This document shows positions 1 through 8,273 of a DNA stretch of 64,000 bases, piece by piece. The notes under the pieces were generated by a model. The model saw nothing but the letters and a program-made list of their open reading frames with translations, did not search any database and had not been told where the DNA came from. The stretch is from the NCBI GenBank assembly GCA_963714625.1, contig CAVQOY010000014.1:347285-411284 (forward strand). The letters run 5' to 3'. How positions within the stretch are numbered: position 1 is the stretch's first letter; each line of letters starts with the position of its first letter. The stretch is from Marmoricola_A sp963714625 (GTDB lineage: Bacteria > Actinomycetota > Actinomycetes > Propionibacteriales > Nocardioidaceae). Both the position numbers and the translations under genes were made by a program.

Positions 1-1
1 C

Positions 2-817
2 ACCTGGGAGGAGATCGAGGACCTCCTCATCGGGGCCGACGTGGGCGTCGGCCCGACCCAGGAGCTGGTGGACCGGCTGCGTGCCCGGGTGCGCGTCGAG
101 GGCGGCTCGACCGCCGACGTCACCGCGGTGCTGCGCGAGGAGCTGATCACGCTCGTCGACCCCACCATGGACCGCACGCTCGCGGTGGAGCGCCGCGACG
201 GCAAGCCGGCCGTCGTGATGATGGTCGGCGTCAACGGCACCGGCAAGACCACCACCGTCGGCAAGCTCGCACGGGTCCTGGTCGCCGAGGACAAGCAGGT
301 CGTGCTCGGGGCCGCCGACACCTTCCGTGCCGCGGCCGCCGAGCAGCTCTCCACCTGGGGCGAGCGCGTCGGGGTCCTCACCGTGCGCGGTCCCGAGGGC
401 ACCGACCCGGCCAGCGTCGCCTTCGAGAGCGTGCGCACCGGTATCGAGACCGAGGCCGACGTGGTGGTCGTCGACACCGCCGGACGGCTGCAGAACAAGA
501 CCGGCCTCATGGACGAGCTCGGCAAGGTCAAGCGCGTGGTGGAGAAGCAGGCCGCCGTGGACGAGATCCTGCTCGTGCTCGACGCCACCACCGGCCAGAA
601 CGGTCTGATCCAGGCCCGCGTCTTCCGTGAGGCCGTCAACGTGACCGGCATCGTGCTCACCAAGCTCGACGGCTCGGCCAAGGGAGGCATCGTGGTCGCG
701 GTCCAGCGTGAGCTGGGCGTCCCGGTGAAGCTCGTCGGCATCGGAGAGGGCGCCGACGACCTGGCGCCCTTCGACCCCGAGTCCTTCGTGGACGCCCTCC
801 TCGGCCTCGAGGCCTGA
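2..817 (+). CDS. ftsY: Signal recognition particle receptor FtsY (5' partial)
   Basis: The reading frame is open from base 2, so the start and the N-terminal part lie outside the window. FtsY is the membrane-associated SRP receptor; its GTPase pairs with Ffh to hand ribosomes making membrane proteins to the translocon. What is visible is the end of the N domain (EEIEDLLIGADVGVG) and the complete G domain: P-loop GVNGTGKTTTVGKLA near base 235, DTAGRLQNKTG near 475, and TKLDGSAKGG near 660, all typical SRP GTPase motifs. The partner Ffh is encoded about 4.3 kb downstream, with amtB-glnK-glnD between, the usual actinobacterial order. Confidence 0.96.
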   Translation, partial: TWEEIEDLLIGADVGVGPTQELVDRLRARVRVEGGSTADVTAVLREELITLVDPTMDRTLAVERRDGKPAVVMMVGVNGTGKTTTVGKLARVLVAEDKQVVLGAADTFRAAAAEQLSTWGERVGVLTVRGPEGTDPASVAFESVRTGIETEADVVVVDTAGRLQNKTGLMDELGKVKRVVEKQAAVDEILLVLDATTGQNGLIQARVFREAVNVTGIVLTKLDGSAKGGIVVAVQRELGVPVKLVGIGEGADDLAPFDPESFVDALLGLEA

Positions 818-828
818 GGCCCCGCCGC

Positions 829-850
829 CCCTCCGTCGTACGACGGGGGC
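829..850 (+). terminator. Palindrome after ftsY, possible terminator
   Basis: CCGTCGTACGACGG (833-846) is a perfect palindrome flanked by C-rich and G-rich arms that extend pairing by a few bases, 12 nt after the ftsY stop codon. There is no U tract, so it would be a non-canonical terminator at best. Confidence 0.35.
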
Positions 851-870
851 CCGTGGGGTCGTGCGCAGGG

Positions 871-908
871 TTTACCTGCCCGAAACCTACGAGCGACATT
901 TGTCACGA
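871..908 (+). promoter_or_regulatory. Putative GlnR box upstream of amtB-glnK-glnD
   Basis: Half-sites TTTAC (871), GAAAC (882), GCGAC (893) and CACGA (904) are each separated by exactly 6 nt. This matches the spacing and most bases of the actinobacterial GlnR consensus gTnAC-N6-GaAAC repeated twice; the second half-site is perfect and the last is poor. It lies about 150 nt before amtB, the classical GlnR target, so nitrogen control of the operon is likely but inferred. Confidence 0.6.
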
Positions 909-1061
909 GCCCGCAACGAGGCGGGTGGGCCGGCGAAACCTCTCTCGCGGAATCTTCTCCGCAGGGGTGGGGACGCGCGGCCACAACGTCGTACGCCGCA
1001 CGGCGCCCCGCACGACCACATCGGGATCACCCTCGTGACCCGGTCCTGATCTGGAGGTTCC

Positions 1062-2393
1062 GTGGACGGTTACAACGCGTTCATGCTCGTGGCCACGTTG
1101 CTGGTGTTGATGATGACGACACCCGCGCTGGCTCTCTTCTACGGCGGTATGACCCGCTCCAAGTCCGTGCTGAACATGATGATGATGTCGTACTCGGCAC
1201 TCGCCATCGTCGGCATCCTGTGGGTGATGATCGGCTACTCGATGGTGTTCGGCGGTGACGGCATCTTCTTCGCCTCGCCGTTCACCAACCTGGGGCTGAA
1301 GGACGTGGGCTACGACAGCTACACGTTCATGATGTTCCAGCTGACCTTCGCGGTGATCACCACCGCCCTGATCAGCGGCGCGATCGCCGACCGGGTGAAG
1401 TTCTCCGCCTGGCTGCTCTTCGTGCCCATCTGGGCGACGCTGGTGTACTTCCCGCTGGCGCACATGGTGTTCAGCTGCAGCGAGAAGGCCCTCATCTGCA
1501 CCACCATCGGCGCGCAGGACTACGCCGGCGGCACCGCGGTCCACATCAACGCCGGCATGGCCGGCCTGGTGCTCGCCGCCGTGGTCGGCAAGCGCGTCGG
1601 CTTCGGCTCGACGCCGATGCGGCCGCACAACCTCACGCTCACGATGCTGGGCGCCGCCCTGCTGTGGGTCGGTTGGTACGGCTTCAACGTCGGCTCGCTG
1701 ATCATCGACGACGGTGTCGGCGACATCAGCACCCAGTTCCTCAACGAGACCGGGGTCACCTTCACCAACACGACGCTGGCCCCCATGGCCGCGATCCTGG
1801 CCTGGCTGCTCGTCGAGCGGATCATGCACGGCAAGGCCACCAGCCTGGGTGCCGCCTCCGGCATCGTCGCCGGCCTGGTCGCCATCACCCCGGCCGCCGG
1901 TGCGGTGGACATCTGGGGCGCGCTCGCCATCGGCGCGGTCGCCGGCTCGGTGTGCGCCTGGGCGGTCGGTCTGAAGTTCAAGTTCGGTCTGGATGACTCC
2001 CTCGACGTGGTGGGCGTCCACCTCGTCGGCGGCATCATCGGCACGATCATGATCGGTCTCTTCTCGGCTCCGGCTGCCGAGGGCTCGGGCATCGTCGGCG
2101 GTCTCGCCGACGGCCTGTTCTACGGCGGCGGCTTCGGCTCGTTGGTCGACCAGACCCTCGGTGTCCTGGTGGCCATCGCCTGGTCGGGCATCATCACCCT
2201 CGTGATCGCGCTCGCCATCAAGTTCACGCTGGGGTGGCGCATCAGCGAGGAGGACGAGGTCGAGGGCATCGACTACACCGAGCACGGCGAGACCGGCTAC
2301 GACCTGGTCAGCCGCGGCGGCGGTCCTCGCCCTGGCACCTCGGGACCCAAGACCACGGACGCCACAGCACGCAACGAAGGAGCAAACGCATGA
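1062..2393 (+). CDS. amtB: Ammonium transporter AmtB
   Basis: Multi-spanning inner-membrane ammonium channel of the Amt/Rh family, 443 residues with about 11 hydrophobic segments. The family core motifs are present: FYGGMTRSKSVLNM near residue 27, DYAGGTAVHINAG with the first pore histidine near residue 160, and DVVGVHLVGG with the second pore histidine near residue 320. The GTG start at 1062 is chosen because GGAGG (1053-1057) precedes it at good spacing. The stop codon overlaps the glnK start (ATGA), so the channel and its PII regulator are translationally coupled. A GlnR-like box upstream suggests induction on nitrogen limitation. Confidence 0.97.
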   Translation: MDGYNAFMLVATLLVLMMTTPALALFYGGMTRSKSVLNMMMMSYSALAIVGILWVMIGYSMVFGGDGIFFASPFTNLGLKDVGYDSYTFMMFQLTFAVITTALISGAIADRVKFSAWLLFVPIWATLVYFPLAHMVFSCSEKALICTTIGAQDYAGGTAVHINAGMAGLVLAAVVGKRVGFGSTPMRPHNLTLTMLGAALLWVGWYGFNVGSLIIDDGVGDISTQFLNETGVTFTNTTLAPMAAILAWLLVERIMHGKATSLGAASGIVAGLVAITPAAGAVDIWGALAIGAVAGSVCAWAVGLKFKFGLDDSLDVVGVHLVGGIIGTIMIGLFSAPAAEGSGIVGGLADGLFYGGGFGSLVDQTLGVLVAIAWSGIITLVIALAIKFTLGWRISEEDEVEGIDYTEHGETGYDLVSRGGGPRPGTSGPKTTDATARNEGANA

Positions 2394-2728
2394 AGCTCGT
2401 GACCGCGGTGATCAAGCCGCACAAGTGGGACGACGTCCGCGCCGCCCTCGAGTCCTTCGGAGTCTCCGGCATGACCGTCAGCGAGGTCAGCGGTTACGGC
2501 CGGCAGAAGGGCCACACCGAGGTCTACCGGGGCGCGGAGTACGACATCGCCCTGGTGCCGAAGGTCCGCGTGGAGATCGCGATCGACGACGGCGACGCCG
2601 ACGACGTGGTGGGCATCATCGTGAAGTCCGCGGCCACCGGCCGGATCGGTGACGGCAAGGTCTGGGTCAGCCCGATCGACACCGTCGTCCGCGTCCGCAC
2701 CGGGGACCGAGACTCCGCAGCGGTCTGA
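2390..2728 (+). CDS. glnK: Nitrogen regulatory protein PII (GlnK)
   Basis: Small trimeric signalling protein of 112 residues that senses 2-oxoglutarate and ATP/ADP and plugs AmtB. The start is the ATG overlapping the amtB stop; a longer in-frame extension upstream lies inside amtB and is rejected. The T-loop RGAEYDIALVPK carries Tyr51, the residue modified by GlnD (adenylylation in actinobacteria, by family knowledge), and the C-terminal GRIGDGKVWV motif belongs to the nucleotide site. Coupling to amtB upstream and glnD downstream gives a complete sensing module: channel, PII, and PII-modifying enzyme. Confidence 0.97.
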   Translation: MKLVTAVIKPHKWDDVRAALESFGVSGMTVSEVSGYGRQKGHTEVYRGAEYDIALVPKVRVEIAIDDGDADDVVGIIVKSAATGRIGDGKVWVSPIDTVVRVRTGDRDSAAV

Positions 2729-2741
2729 CACGACTGAGACG

Positions 2742-2772
2742 ATGCGCCCGGGCCCTCGTGGCCCGGGCGCAT
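2742..2772 (+). terminator. Strong hairpin between glnK and glnD
   Basis: A perfect 13-bp GC-rich stem (2742-2754 with 2760-2772) closes on a 5-nt loop, 13 nt after the glnK stop and 51 nt before glnD. It is followed by a short TG-rich stretch rather than a U tract. It likely ends or attenuates amtB-glnK transcription so that glnD is made at lower level. Confidence 0.7.
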
Positions 2773-2823
2773 TGCTGTCTCCACACCCCTCATCCCCGAC
2801 CCACCCGCAGACTGGAGGGACCC

Positions 2824-5103
2824 ATGACCGCCGCCGAGCGCGAGGAGCGGACCGAGCGGGCCGACGCCCTCTGTCGACGGGTCTTCGAGGACGCGGTCGC
2901 GGGGCGTGGGGACGCAGGCATCGCGCTGGTGGCCGTGGGCGGCTACGGGCGACGCGAGCTGGCGCCGTACTCCGACCTCGACGTGGTGGTGGTCCACGAC
3001 CCGTCGGTGGAGCTCGGCGAGGTCCCGGAAAAGGTGCTCTACCCGCTGTGGGACGCCAACGTCCGACTCGACCACTCGGTCCGCGCGCTCGACGAGGTGA
3101 CCGGCGCCGCGGCCGGCGACGTCCGCGTCGCCCTCGGGCTGCTCGACACCCGGCACCTGGCCGGCGACACCTCGGTCTCCCTGCGGCTGCGCGCGGACGT
3201 GCTGTCGCAGTGGCGGCGCGACGCGCGCGAGAACCTGCCGCGGCTGCGTGACCTGGTCCGTGAGCGGGTCGACCGGGTGGGCGAGCTGGCCCACGCCGCC
3301 GTGCCTGACCTGAAGGAGTCCGGGGGAGGCCTGCGCGACGCCACCGTGCTCAAGGCGCTGGTGGCGACCTGGATGGTCGACGTGCCCCACGCCGACCTCG
3401 AGCGGTCCCGGTTGCAGCTGCTCGACCTGCGCGACCTTCTCCAGGACGCCGCCGGCCGCGCCACCGACCGGGTCGCACCCGAGCTGTGGTCGGCGCTGGT
3501 GGCCGGGCTGCCGGCGAACCTCGACCTCGAGGAGTGGTCCGCACGCGGCTCGAAGGAGGACGCCGCCCAGCGCTGGCTGCGTCAGATCGGGCGCCGCACC
3601 GCCCATCTGTCGCGGCTGACCTGGAGCCGGGTCGACCACGTGCTGGCTCCAGCGCCGCCACCGACCCGCCACCGGGTGCCGCGGCTGACCCGGCTCGGCC
3701 CGGGCGTGGCGCTGTCGAGCAACGAGGTGGTGCTCGACCGGGGCGCCGACCCCGCCGCCGACCCGCTGCTCGTGCTGCGGGCCGCTGCGATCGCCGCCGA
3801 GCGCGGGGTGGTGCTCTCCCCGGCCTCCGCCGCACGCCTGGCCGCCAGCTCCACTCCGATCCCGGTGCCGTGGCCGGCCGAGGCCCGCGACCTGCTGGTG
3901 CGGCTGCTGGCCTCGGGCTCCGGACTGCTGGCGGTCTGGGAGACCCTCGACCAGACCGGGGCCCTGGATCTGGTGCTGCCCGAGTGGCGACGGGTCCGGC
4001 TGCTGCCGCACGCCACCGCCGTGCACCGCTTCACCGTCGACCGGCACATCATCGAGACCTGTGTGGAGGCATCCCGGCTGATCCGGCGGGTGGCTCGTCC
4101 GGACCTGCTGCTGCTGGCCGCGCTGCTGCACGACATCGGGAAGGGCGGTCTGGTCGACCACAGCGTCGCCGGGGAGCCGGTGGCGGCCGAGGTCGCGACC
4201 CGCATGGGCTTCGCAGCCGAGGACGTCGCCGTGGTCGCCGCGCTGGTGCGTCACCACCTGCTGCTCTCGGAGACCGCCACCTCGCGCGACCTCGAGGACC
4301 CCGCCACCCTGGCGCTCGTCGAGCAGCGGGTCGGGCAGGCGTCCGTGCTGGACCTCCTCGAGGTGCTCACCGAGGCCGACGCGCGAGCCACAGCGACCAA
4401 GGCCTGGAGCGGCTGGCGGGCCCGGCTCGTGGCCGACCTCGCCCGGCGGGTGCGCGATCGCCTCACCCAGGACGGCGTACGGCGTGACGTGGCCGACCTC
4501 GAGGAGGAGCTGGACGTCCCCGCCGAGGCCGCCACCGACCCGACGTACCTGCGCGTCGAGGTGACCCGCGAGGAGGACGGCACGCTGGTGCGCGTCGTGG
4601 CCCACGACCGGGTCGGGCTGATGGCCGACGTGTCGGGGGCGCTGGGGGTGATGCGCCTGTCGGTGCGCTCGGCGCGCGCCTGGACCGTCGACCCCGTCGC
4701 GGTGTCGTTGTGGCAGGTCGACGACGACCTTGTCGACGCCACGGTGCTCCACCAGCGGCTCGGGGCGGTGGTGGCCGGCACGCTCGACCCGGCCGAACGG
4801 CTGCGCCCGGCCCCGGACACCTTGGAGCCCTCGGTGCTGGTGCGTCACGATGCCTCCGTCGAGGCCACCGTGCTCGAGGTGCGCACCGCGGACCGCCGGG
4901 GGGCGGTCCACCTGGTGTGCCGGGCCCTGACCGACCAGGACGTCTCGGTCCGCTCGGCCCACGTCTCGACCTTCGGCCCGCAGTCGCTGGACGTGTTCTA
5001 CCTCCAGGAGCCCGGTGCGGGGGCGCTCAGCGACGAGCGCGCGGCTACGGCGGCGCACGCGGTCCGTGAGACACTCGCGCCCGCGGCTACTCTGGACGCC
5101 TGA
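2824..5103 (+). CDS. glnD: PII nucleotidyltransferase GlnD
   Basis: Bifunctional enzyme that attaches a nucleotide to, and removes it from, GlnK Tyr51 according to glutamine level. The 759-residue product has an N-terminal nucleotidyltransferase domain (GGYGRRELAPYSDLD, metal ligands Asp51 and Asp53), a central HD domain (LLHDIGKGGLVDHS near residue 435) for removal, and two C-terminal ACT domains (VVAHDRVGLMADVSG and VRTADRRGAVHLVCRAL) that bind glutamine. The ATG at 2824 is chosen because GGAGGG lies 4-9 nt upstream; the frame is open further 5' into the intergenic hairpin, which argues against the earlier GTG. In actinobacteria the added group is AMP. Confidence 0.95.
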   Translation: MTAAEREERTERADALCRRVFEDAVAGRGDAGIALVAVGGYGRRELAPYSDLDVVVVHDPSVELGEVPEKVLYPLWDANVRLDHSVRALDEVTGAAAGDVRVALGLLDTRHLAGDTSVSLRLRADVLSQWRRDARENLPRLRDLVRERVDRVGELAHAAVPDLKESGGGLRDATVLKALVATWMVDVPHADLERSRLQLLDLRDLLQDAAGRATDRVAPELWSALVAGLPANLDLEEWSARGSKEDAAQRWLRQIGRRTAHLSRLTWSRVDHVLAPAPPPTRHRVPRLTRLGPGVALSSNEVVLDRGADPAADPLLVLRAAAIAAERGVVLSPASAARLAASSTPIPVPWPAEARDLLVRLLASGSGLLAVWETLDQTGALDLVLPEWRRVRLLPHATAVHRFTVDRHIIETCVEASRLIRRVARPDLLLLAALLHDIGKGGLVDHSVAGEPVAAEVATRMGFAAEDVAVVAALVRHHLLLSETATSRDLEDPATLALVEQRVGQASVLDLLEVLTEADARATATKAWSGWRARLVADLARRVRDRLTQDGVRRDVADLEEELDVPAEAATDPTYLRVEVTREEDGTLVRVVAHDRVGLMADVSGALGVMRLSVRSARAWTVDPVAVSLWQVDDDLVDATVLHQRLGAVVAGTLDPAERLRPAPDTLEPSVLVRHDASVEATVLEVRTADRRGAVHLVCRALTDQDVSVRSAHVSTFGPQSLDVFYLQEPGAGALSDERAATAAHAVRETLAPAATLDA

Positions 5104-5158
5104 CGGCGCCAGCACCGCTCCCACCGCCGTTTTCCGGACGACCCGAGGACTGTATTTC

Positions 5159-6724
5159 GTGTTCGCCACTCTCTCCGACCGCCTTGCCGACACGTTCAAG
5201 AACCTGCGTGGCAAGGGCCGGCTCTCCGAGGCCGACATCGACGCGACCGCGCGCGAGATCCGCATCGCGCTGCTCGAGGCCGACGTCGCCCTGCCCGTGG
5301 TCAAGCAGTTCGTCGCCTCGGTCAAGGAGCGGGCGCGCGGCGCCGAGGTCAGCGGCGCGCTCAACCCCGCTCAGCAGGTCGTCAAGATCGTCCACGAGGA
5401 GCTCGTCGAGATCCTCGGTGGCGAGACCCGGCGGGTCCGCTTCGCCAAGACCCCGCCCACCGTCATCGTGCTGGCCGGTCTCCAGGGCGCCGGCAAGACG
5501 ACGCTGGCCGCCAAGCTGGCGCTGTGGCTCAAGGGCCAGGGCAGCAGCCCGATGCTCGTCGCCGCCGACCTGCAGCGGCCCAACGCCGTCAACCAGCTCC
5601 AGGTCAACGGCCAGCGTGCCGGCGTGACCGTCTTCGCGCCGCAGCCGGGCAACGGCGTGGGCGACCCGGTCTCCGTGGCGCGTGAGGGTGTCGCGGAGGC
5701 GAAGCGCACGCTGCACGACGTCGTCATCATCGACACCGCGGGCCGGCTCGGCGTCGACGCCGACCTGATGCAGCAGGCCGCGGACATCCGCGACGCTGTG
5801 AACCCCGACGAGATCCTCTTCGTCGTCGACGCCATGATCGGCCAGGACGCGGTCAACACCGCGCAGGCCTTCCTCGACGGCGTCGGCTTCGACGGTGTCG
5901 TGCTCACCAAGCTCGACGGCGACGCCCGCGGTGGCGCCGCGCTGTCGATCCGCTCGATCACCGGCCGGCCGATCATGTTCGCCTCCAACGGCGAGAAGCT
6001 GGACGACTTCGACCTGTTCCACCCCGACCGGATGGCCTCGCGCATCCTCGACATGGGCGACATGCTCACCCTGATCGAGCAGGCGGAGAAGGCTTTCGAC
6101 TCCGACCAGGCGGCGCGGGCCGCGGCCAAGCTCACCGGGGAGGGCGGCGACTTCACCCTCGACGACTTCCTCGAGCAGATGCAGGCACTGCGCAAGATGG
6201 GCTCGCTGTCGAAGATCATGGGGATGCTGCCCGGGATGGGTCAGTTCCGCGAGCAGCTGGCCAACTTCGACGAGCGTGAGATCGACCGGATCCAGGCGAT
6301 CATCCAGTCGATGACGCCGGGGGAGCGGGCGGACGCCAAGATCATCGACGGCTCCCGTCGTGCCCGCATCGCGCGCGGTTCCGGCGTGCACGTCTCGGAG
6401 GTCAACCAGCTGGTCGAGCGGTTCTTCGAGGCGCGCAAGATGATGAAGAACCTCGCGCAGGGCGGTGGCATCCCGGGCATGGGCGGCATGCCCGGCGCCG
6501 GCAAGCGCGCCAAGGCCAAGCGACCGCCGGCCAAGAAGGGCAAGGGCAAGCGCGTCTCGGGCAACCCCGCCAAGCGGGCCGAGCAGGAGAAGGCCTCCGC
6601 GACCGCGGCGGCCGAGCGCCCTGCGGCCAACCCGTTCGGCCTGCCGCAGGGCCCGGACGAGGAGCAGCTCGACACCGCCGGCTTCGAGCTGCCTCCCGAG
6701 GTCGCGAAGTACCTCAACAAGTAG
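5159..6724 (+). CDS. ffh: Signal recognition particle protein Ffh (SRP54)
   Basis: Protein subunit of SRP, 521 residues: N domain, G domain and methionine-rich M domain that holds signal peptides and SRP RNA. Motifs seen: LQGAGKTTLAAKLA (P-loop), DTAGRLGVDADL, TKLDGDARGG, and the M-domain segment MGMLPGMGQ followed by MTPGER and the RRARIARGSG RNA-binding stretch. The C-terminus is a Lys/Ala/Pro-rich tail (AKRPPAKKGKGKR). The start is GTG at 5159 (FATLSDRLADTFKNLRG), the canonical Ffh N-terminus; upstream in-frame sequence overlaps glnD and is excluded. FtsY, its receptor, opens the window. Confidence 0.96.
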   Translation: MFATLSDRLADTFKNLRGKGRLSEADIDATAREIRIALLEADVALPVVKQFVASVKERARGAEVSGALNPAQQVVKIVHEELVEILGGETRRVRFAKTPPTVIVLAGLQGAGKTTLAAKLALWLKGQGSSPMLVAADLQRPNAVNQLQVNGQRAGVTVFAPQPGNGVGDPVSVAREGVAEAKRTLHDVVIIDTAGRLGVDADLMQQAADIRDAVNPDEILFVVDAMIGQDAVNTAQAFLDGVGFDGVVLTKLDGDARGGAALSIRSITGRPIMFASNGEKLDDFDLFHPDRMASRILDMGDMLTLIEQAEKAFDSDQAARAAAKLTGEGGDFTLDDFLEQMQALRKMGSLSKIMGMLPGMGQFREQLANFDEREIDRIQAIIQSMTPGERADAKIIDGSRRARIARGSGVHVSEVNQLVERFFEARKMMKNLAQGGGIPGMGGMPGAGKRAKAKRPPAKKGKGKRVSGNPAKRAEQEKASATAAAERPAANPFGLPQGPDEEQLDTAGFELPPEVAKYLNK

Positions 6725-6757
6725 TCCGGTCCACGGACTCGAGCTCAGCGGCTCGGG

Positions 6758-6789
6758 CCCACCCGGTCGGCTGCCCACCCGGTCGGCTG
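6758..6789 (+). repeat. 16-bp direct tandem repeat after ffh
   Basis: CCCACCCGGTCGGCTG occurs twice head to tail (6758-6773 and 6774-6789) with no mismatch. It abuts the TGGTCAC-ended intergenic element that starts at about 6788. Confidence 0.85.
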
Positions 6790-6911
6790 GGTTCTGGTCA
6801 CTCCCTGCGTCGAGGCCTGGTTCCGGTCACCCGCTGCACGCCGTACGCCATTCCGGCTGCGGCGAGCGCCCAGAAGCAAGCCTTCGTGCGGGCGGTGACC
6901 AGAAGCCAGCC
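6788..6911 (+). repeat. TGGTCAC-ended intergenic element, copy A
   Basis: About 120 bp that begin GGGTTCTGGTCACTCCCTGC and end with the inverted counterpart GGTGACCAGAAGCCAGCCC. An internal segment (ATTCCGGCTGCGGCGAGCG, then CCCAGAA) aligns with copies B (53829-53930) and C (54375-54472, inverted). It fills the gap between ffh and the amidohydrolase gene and has no coding potential that I trust. Confidence 0.75.
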
Positions 6912-6923
6912 CGCTCCGCCGTC

Positions 6924-6929
6924 TAGGGT
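6924..6929 (+). promoter_or_regulatory. -10 box TAGGGT, leaderless amidohydrolase mRNA
   Basis: TAGGGT ends 6 nt before the ATG at 6936 and no Shine-Dalgarno sequence is present, so transcription probably starts at the start codon. Confidence 0.7.
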
Positions 6930-6935
6930 CGGGGC

Positions 6936-8018
6936 ATGGCAACTGATGCTGCTGCGCTGCGCGTCTCCGGACCGGTCCTGCCCGACGGCGAGAGCCGCGA
7001 CCTGTACGTCGTCGACGGCCGGATCACCTACGAGAAGGTGGCCTCTGCCGAGACGGTGGCCGAGGGCTGGATCGTGCCCGGACTGGTCGACGCCCACTGC
7101 CACCTCGGGCTCGACGACGACGGCGCGGTCAGCGACGCCGCCACCGAGCAGCAGGCGACCGACGACCGCGACGGCGGCGCGCTGCTCATCCGCGACGCCG
7201 GCAGCGCCGCCGACACCCGCTGGGTGCAGGACCGCGACGACCTGCCGCGGTTGGTGCGCTGCGGGCGTCACATCGGCCGCACCAAGCGCTACATCCGTAA
7301 CTACGCGCACGAGGTCGAGCCCGACGAGCTGCCGGCGTACGCCGCCCAGGAGGCGCGTCGCGGGGACGGCTGGATCAAGCTGGTGGGGGACTGGATCGAC
7401 CGCGGTGAGGGCGACCTGGCGCCCAGCTTCCCGGCCGAGGCCTTCGCTGCCGCCATCGCCGCCGCCCACGCGGAGGGAGCGAAGGTGACCGCCCACTGCT
7501 TCGGCGCCGGCGTGCTCCCCGGGCTCATCAGCGCCGGGATCGACTGCATCGAGCACGGCACCGGCCTGACCGAGGACCTCGTCGACGAGATGGTGGCTCG
7601 CGGCACCGCCCTGGTCCCCACGGTGATGCAGCTCGACAAGTTCCCCGAGCACGCCTCGGCGGGAGCTGAGCGATTCCCCGACTACGCCGGCACGATGCAC
7701 GACCTGTACGAGCGGATGCCGGCCACCATCATGGCGGCGTACGACGCGGGGGTGCCGCTCTACGCCGGCTCCGACGGCGGCGGCATCAGCCGTCACGGCA
7801 ACATCGCCGGCGAGGTGGCGGCGCTGCACCGCATCGGCGTACCGGCCCACGACGCGCTCGGGGCGGCCAGCTGGCGGGCCCGCGAGTGGCTGGGCCACCC
7901 GGGCCTGGAGGAGGGCGCCCCCGCCGACCTCGTCGTCTATCCCGCCAACCCGCTCGACGACCTGGGCATCCTGCGGTCCCCGAGCCGCATCGTGCTGCGC
8001 GGCCGCGTCGTCGCCTGA
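6936..8018 (+). CDS. Amidohydrolase family protein
   Basis: Metal-dependent hydrolase of the imidazolonepropionase/prolidase-like amidohydrolase group, 360 residues. The N-terminal beta-sandwich is followed by the TIM-barrel metal motif VDAHCHLGLD (near residue 52), a WIKLVGDW segment whose lysine could be the carboxylated metal bridge, HCFGAG and EHGTGL histidines, and AGSDGG with the catalytic aspartate; the C-terminal ADLVVYPANPL strand returns to the sandwich domain. The substrate cannot be told from sequence; cyclic amides or dipeptides are usual for relatives. The gene stands alone with its own leaderless promoter and has no operon partner. Start supported by the -10 box 6 nt upstream. 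Confidence 0.88.
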   Translation: MATDAAALRVSGPVLPDGESRDLYVVDGRITYEKVASAETVAEGWIVPGLVDAHCHLGLDDDGAVSDAATEQQATDDRDGGALLIRDAGSAADTRWVQDRDDLPRLVRCGRHIGRTKRYIRNYAHEVEPDELPAYAAQEARRGDGWIKLVGDWIDRGEGDLAPSFPAEAFAAAIAAAHAEGAKVTAHCFGAGVLPGLISAGIDCIEHGTGLTEDLVDEMVARGTALVPTVMQLDKFPEHASAGAERFPDYAGTMHDLYERMPATIMAAYDAGVPLYAGSDGGGISRHGNIAGEVAALHRIGVPAHDALGAASWRAREWLGHPGLEEGAPADLVVYPANPLDDLGILRSPSRIVLRGRVVA

Positions 8019-8108
8019 GCGCTTGTGGGCTGGCCTGCGACGGCCAGGCGGTCACGACCCACCGCACGAGCGTCGAGGGGGAGCGGGCAGCGGGCAGCGG
8101 GAACGACG

Positions 8109-8143
8109 GCCGATTTCGGGGCAGCGCGGGCGTCTGGCAGAAT
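8109..8143 (+). promoter_or_regulatory. Candidate rpsP operon promoter, shared with rplS
   Basis: GCCGATTTC (8109-8117), 17 nt, then TGGCAGAAT (8135-8143). The same two blocks with an 18-nt spacer precede rplS. CAGAAT would serve as an extended -10. The roughly 130-nt leader that follows contains a GCCGGG/CCCGGC hairpin (8164-8183). Confidence 0.55.
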
Positions 8144-8273
8144 GACGCGCTGAGTCCTGTGCGGCCGGGCCCTCTCACCCGGCAGACGCAGGCCCAGCAG
8201 CTCGCCGGCCCGGTCCCCACCTGGTCCCGGCACGCTCACCAGGAACCGACATCTCAAGGAGACTCCACAGCTC

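Noticed and set aside
818..1061. tRNA or small RNA gene before amtB
   Set aside because: No cloverleaf or conserved RNA element is visible; the region is explained by a palindrome and a GlnR-like box.
2524..5364. 946-codon minus-strand frame opposite glnD
   Set aside because: Shadow of glnK and glnD: no domain motifs, low-complexity composition.
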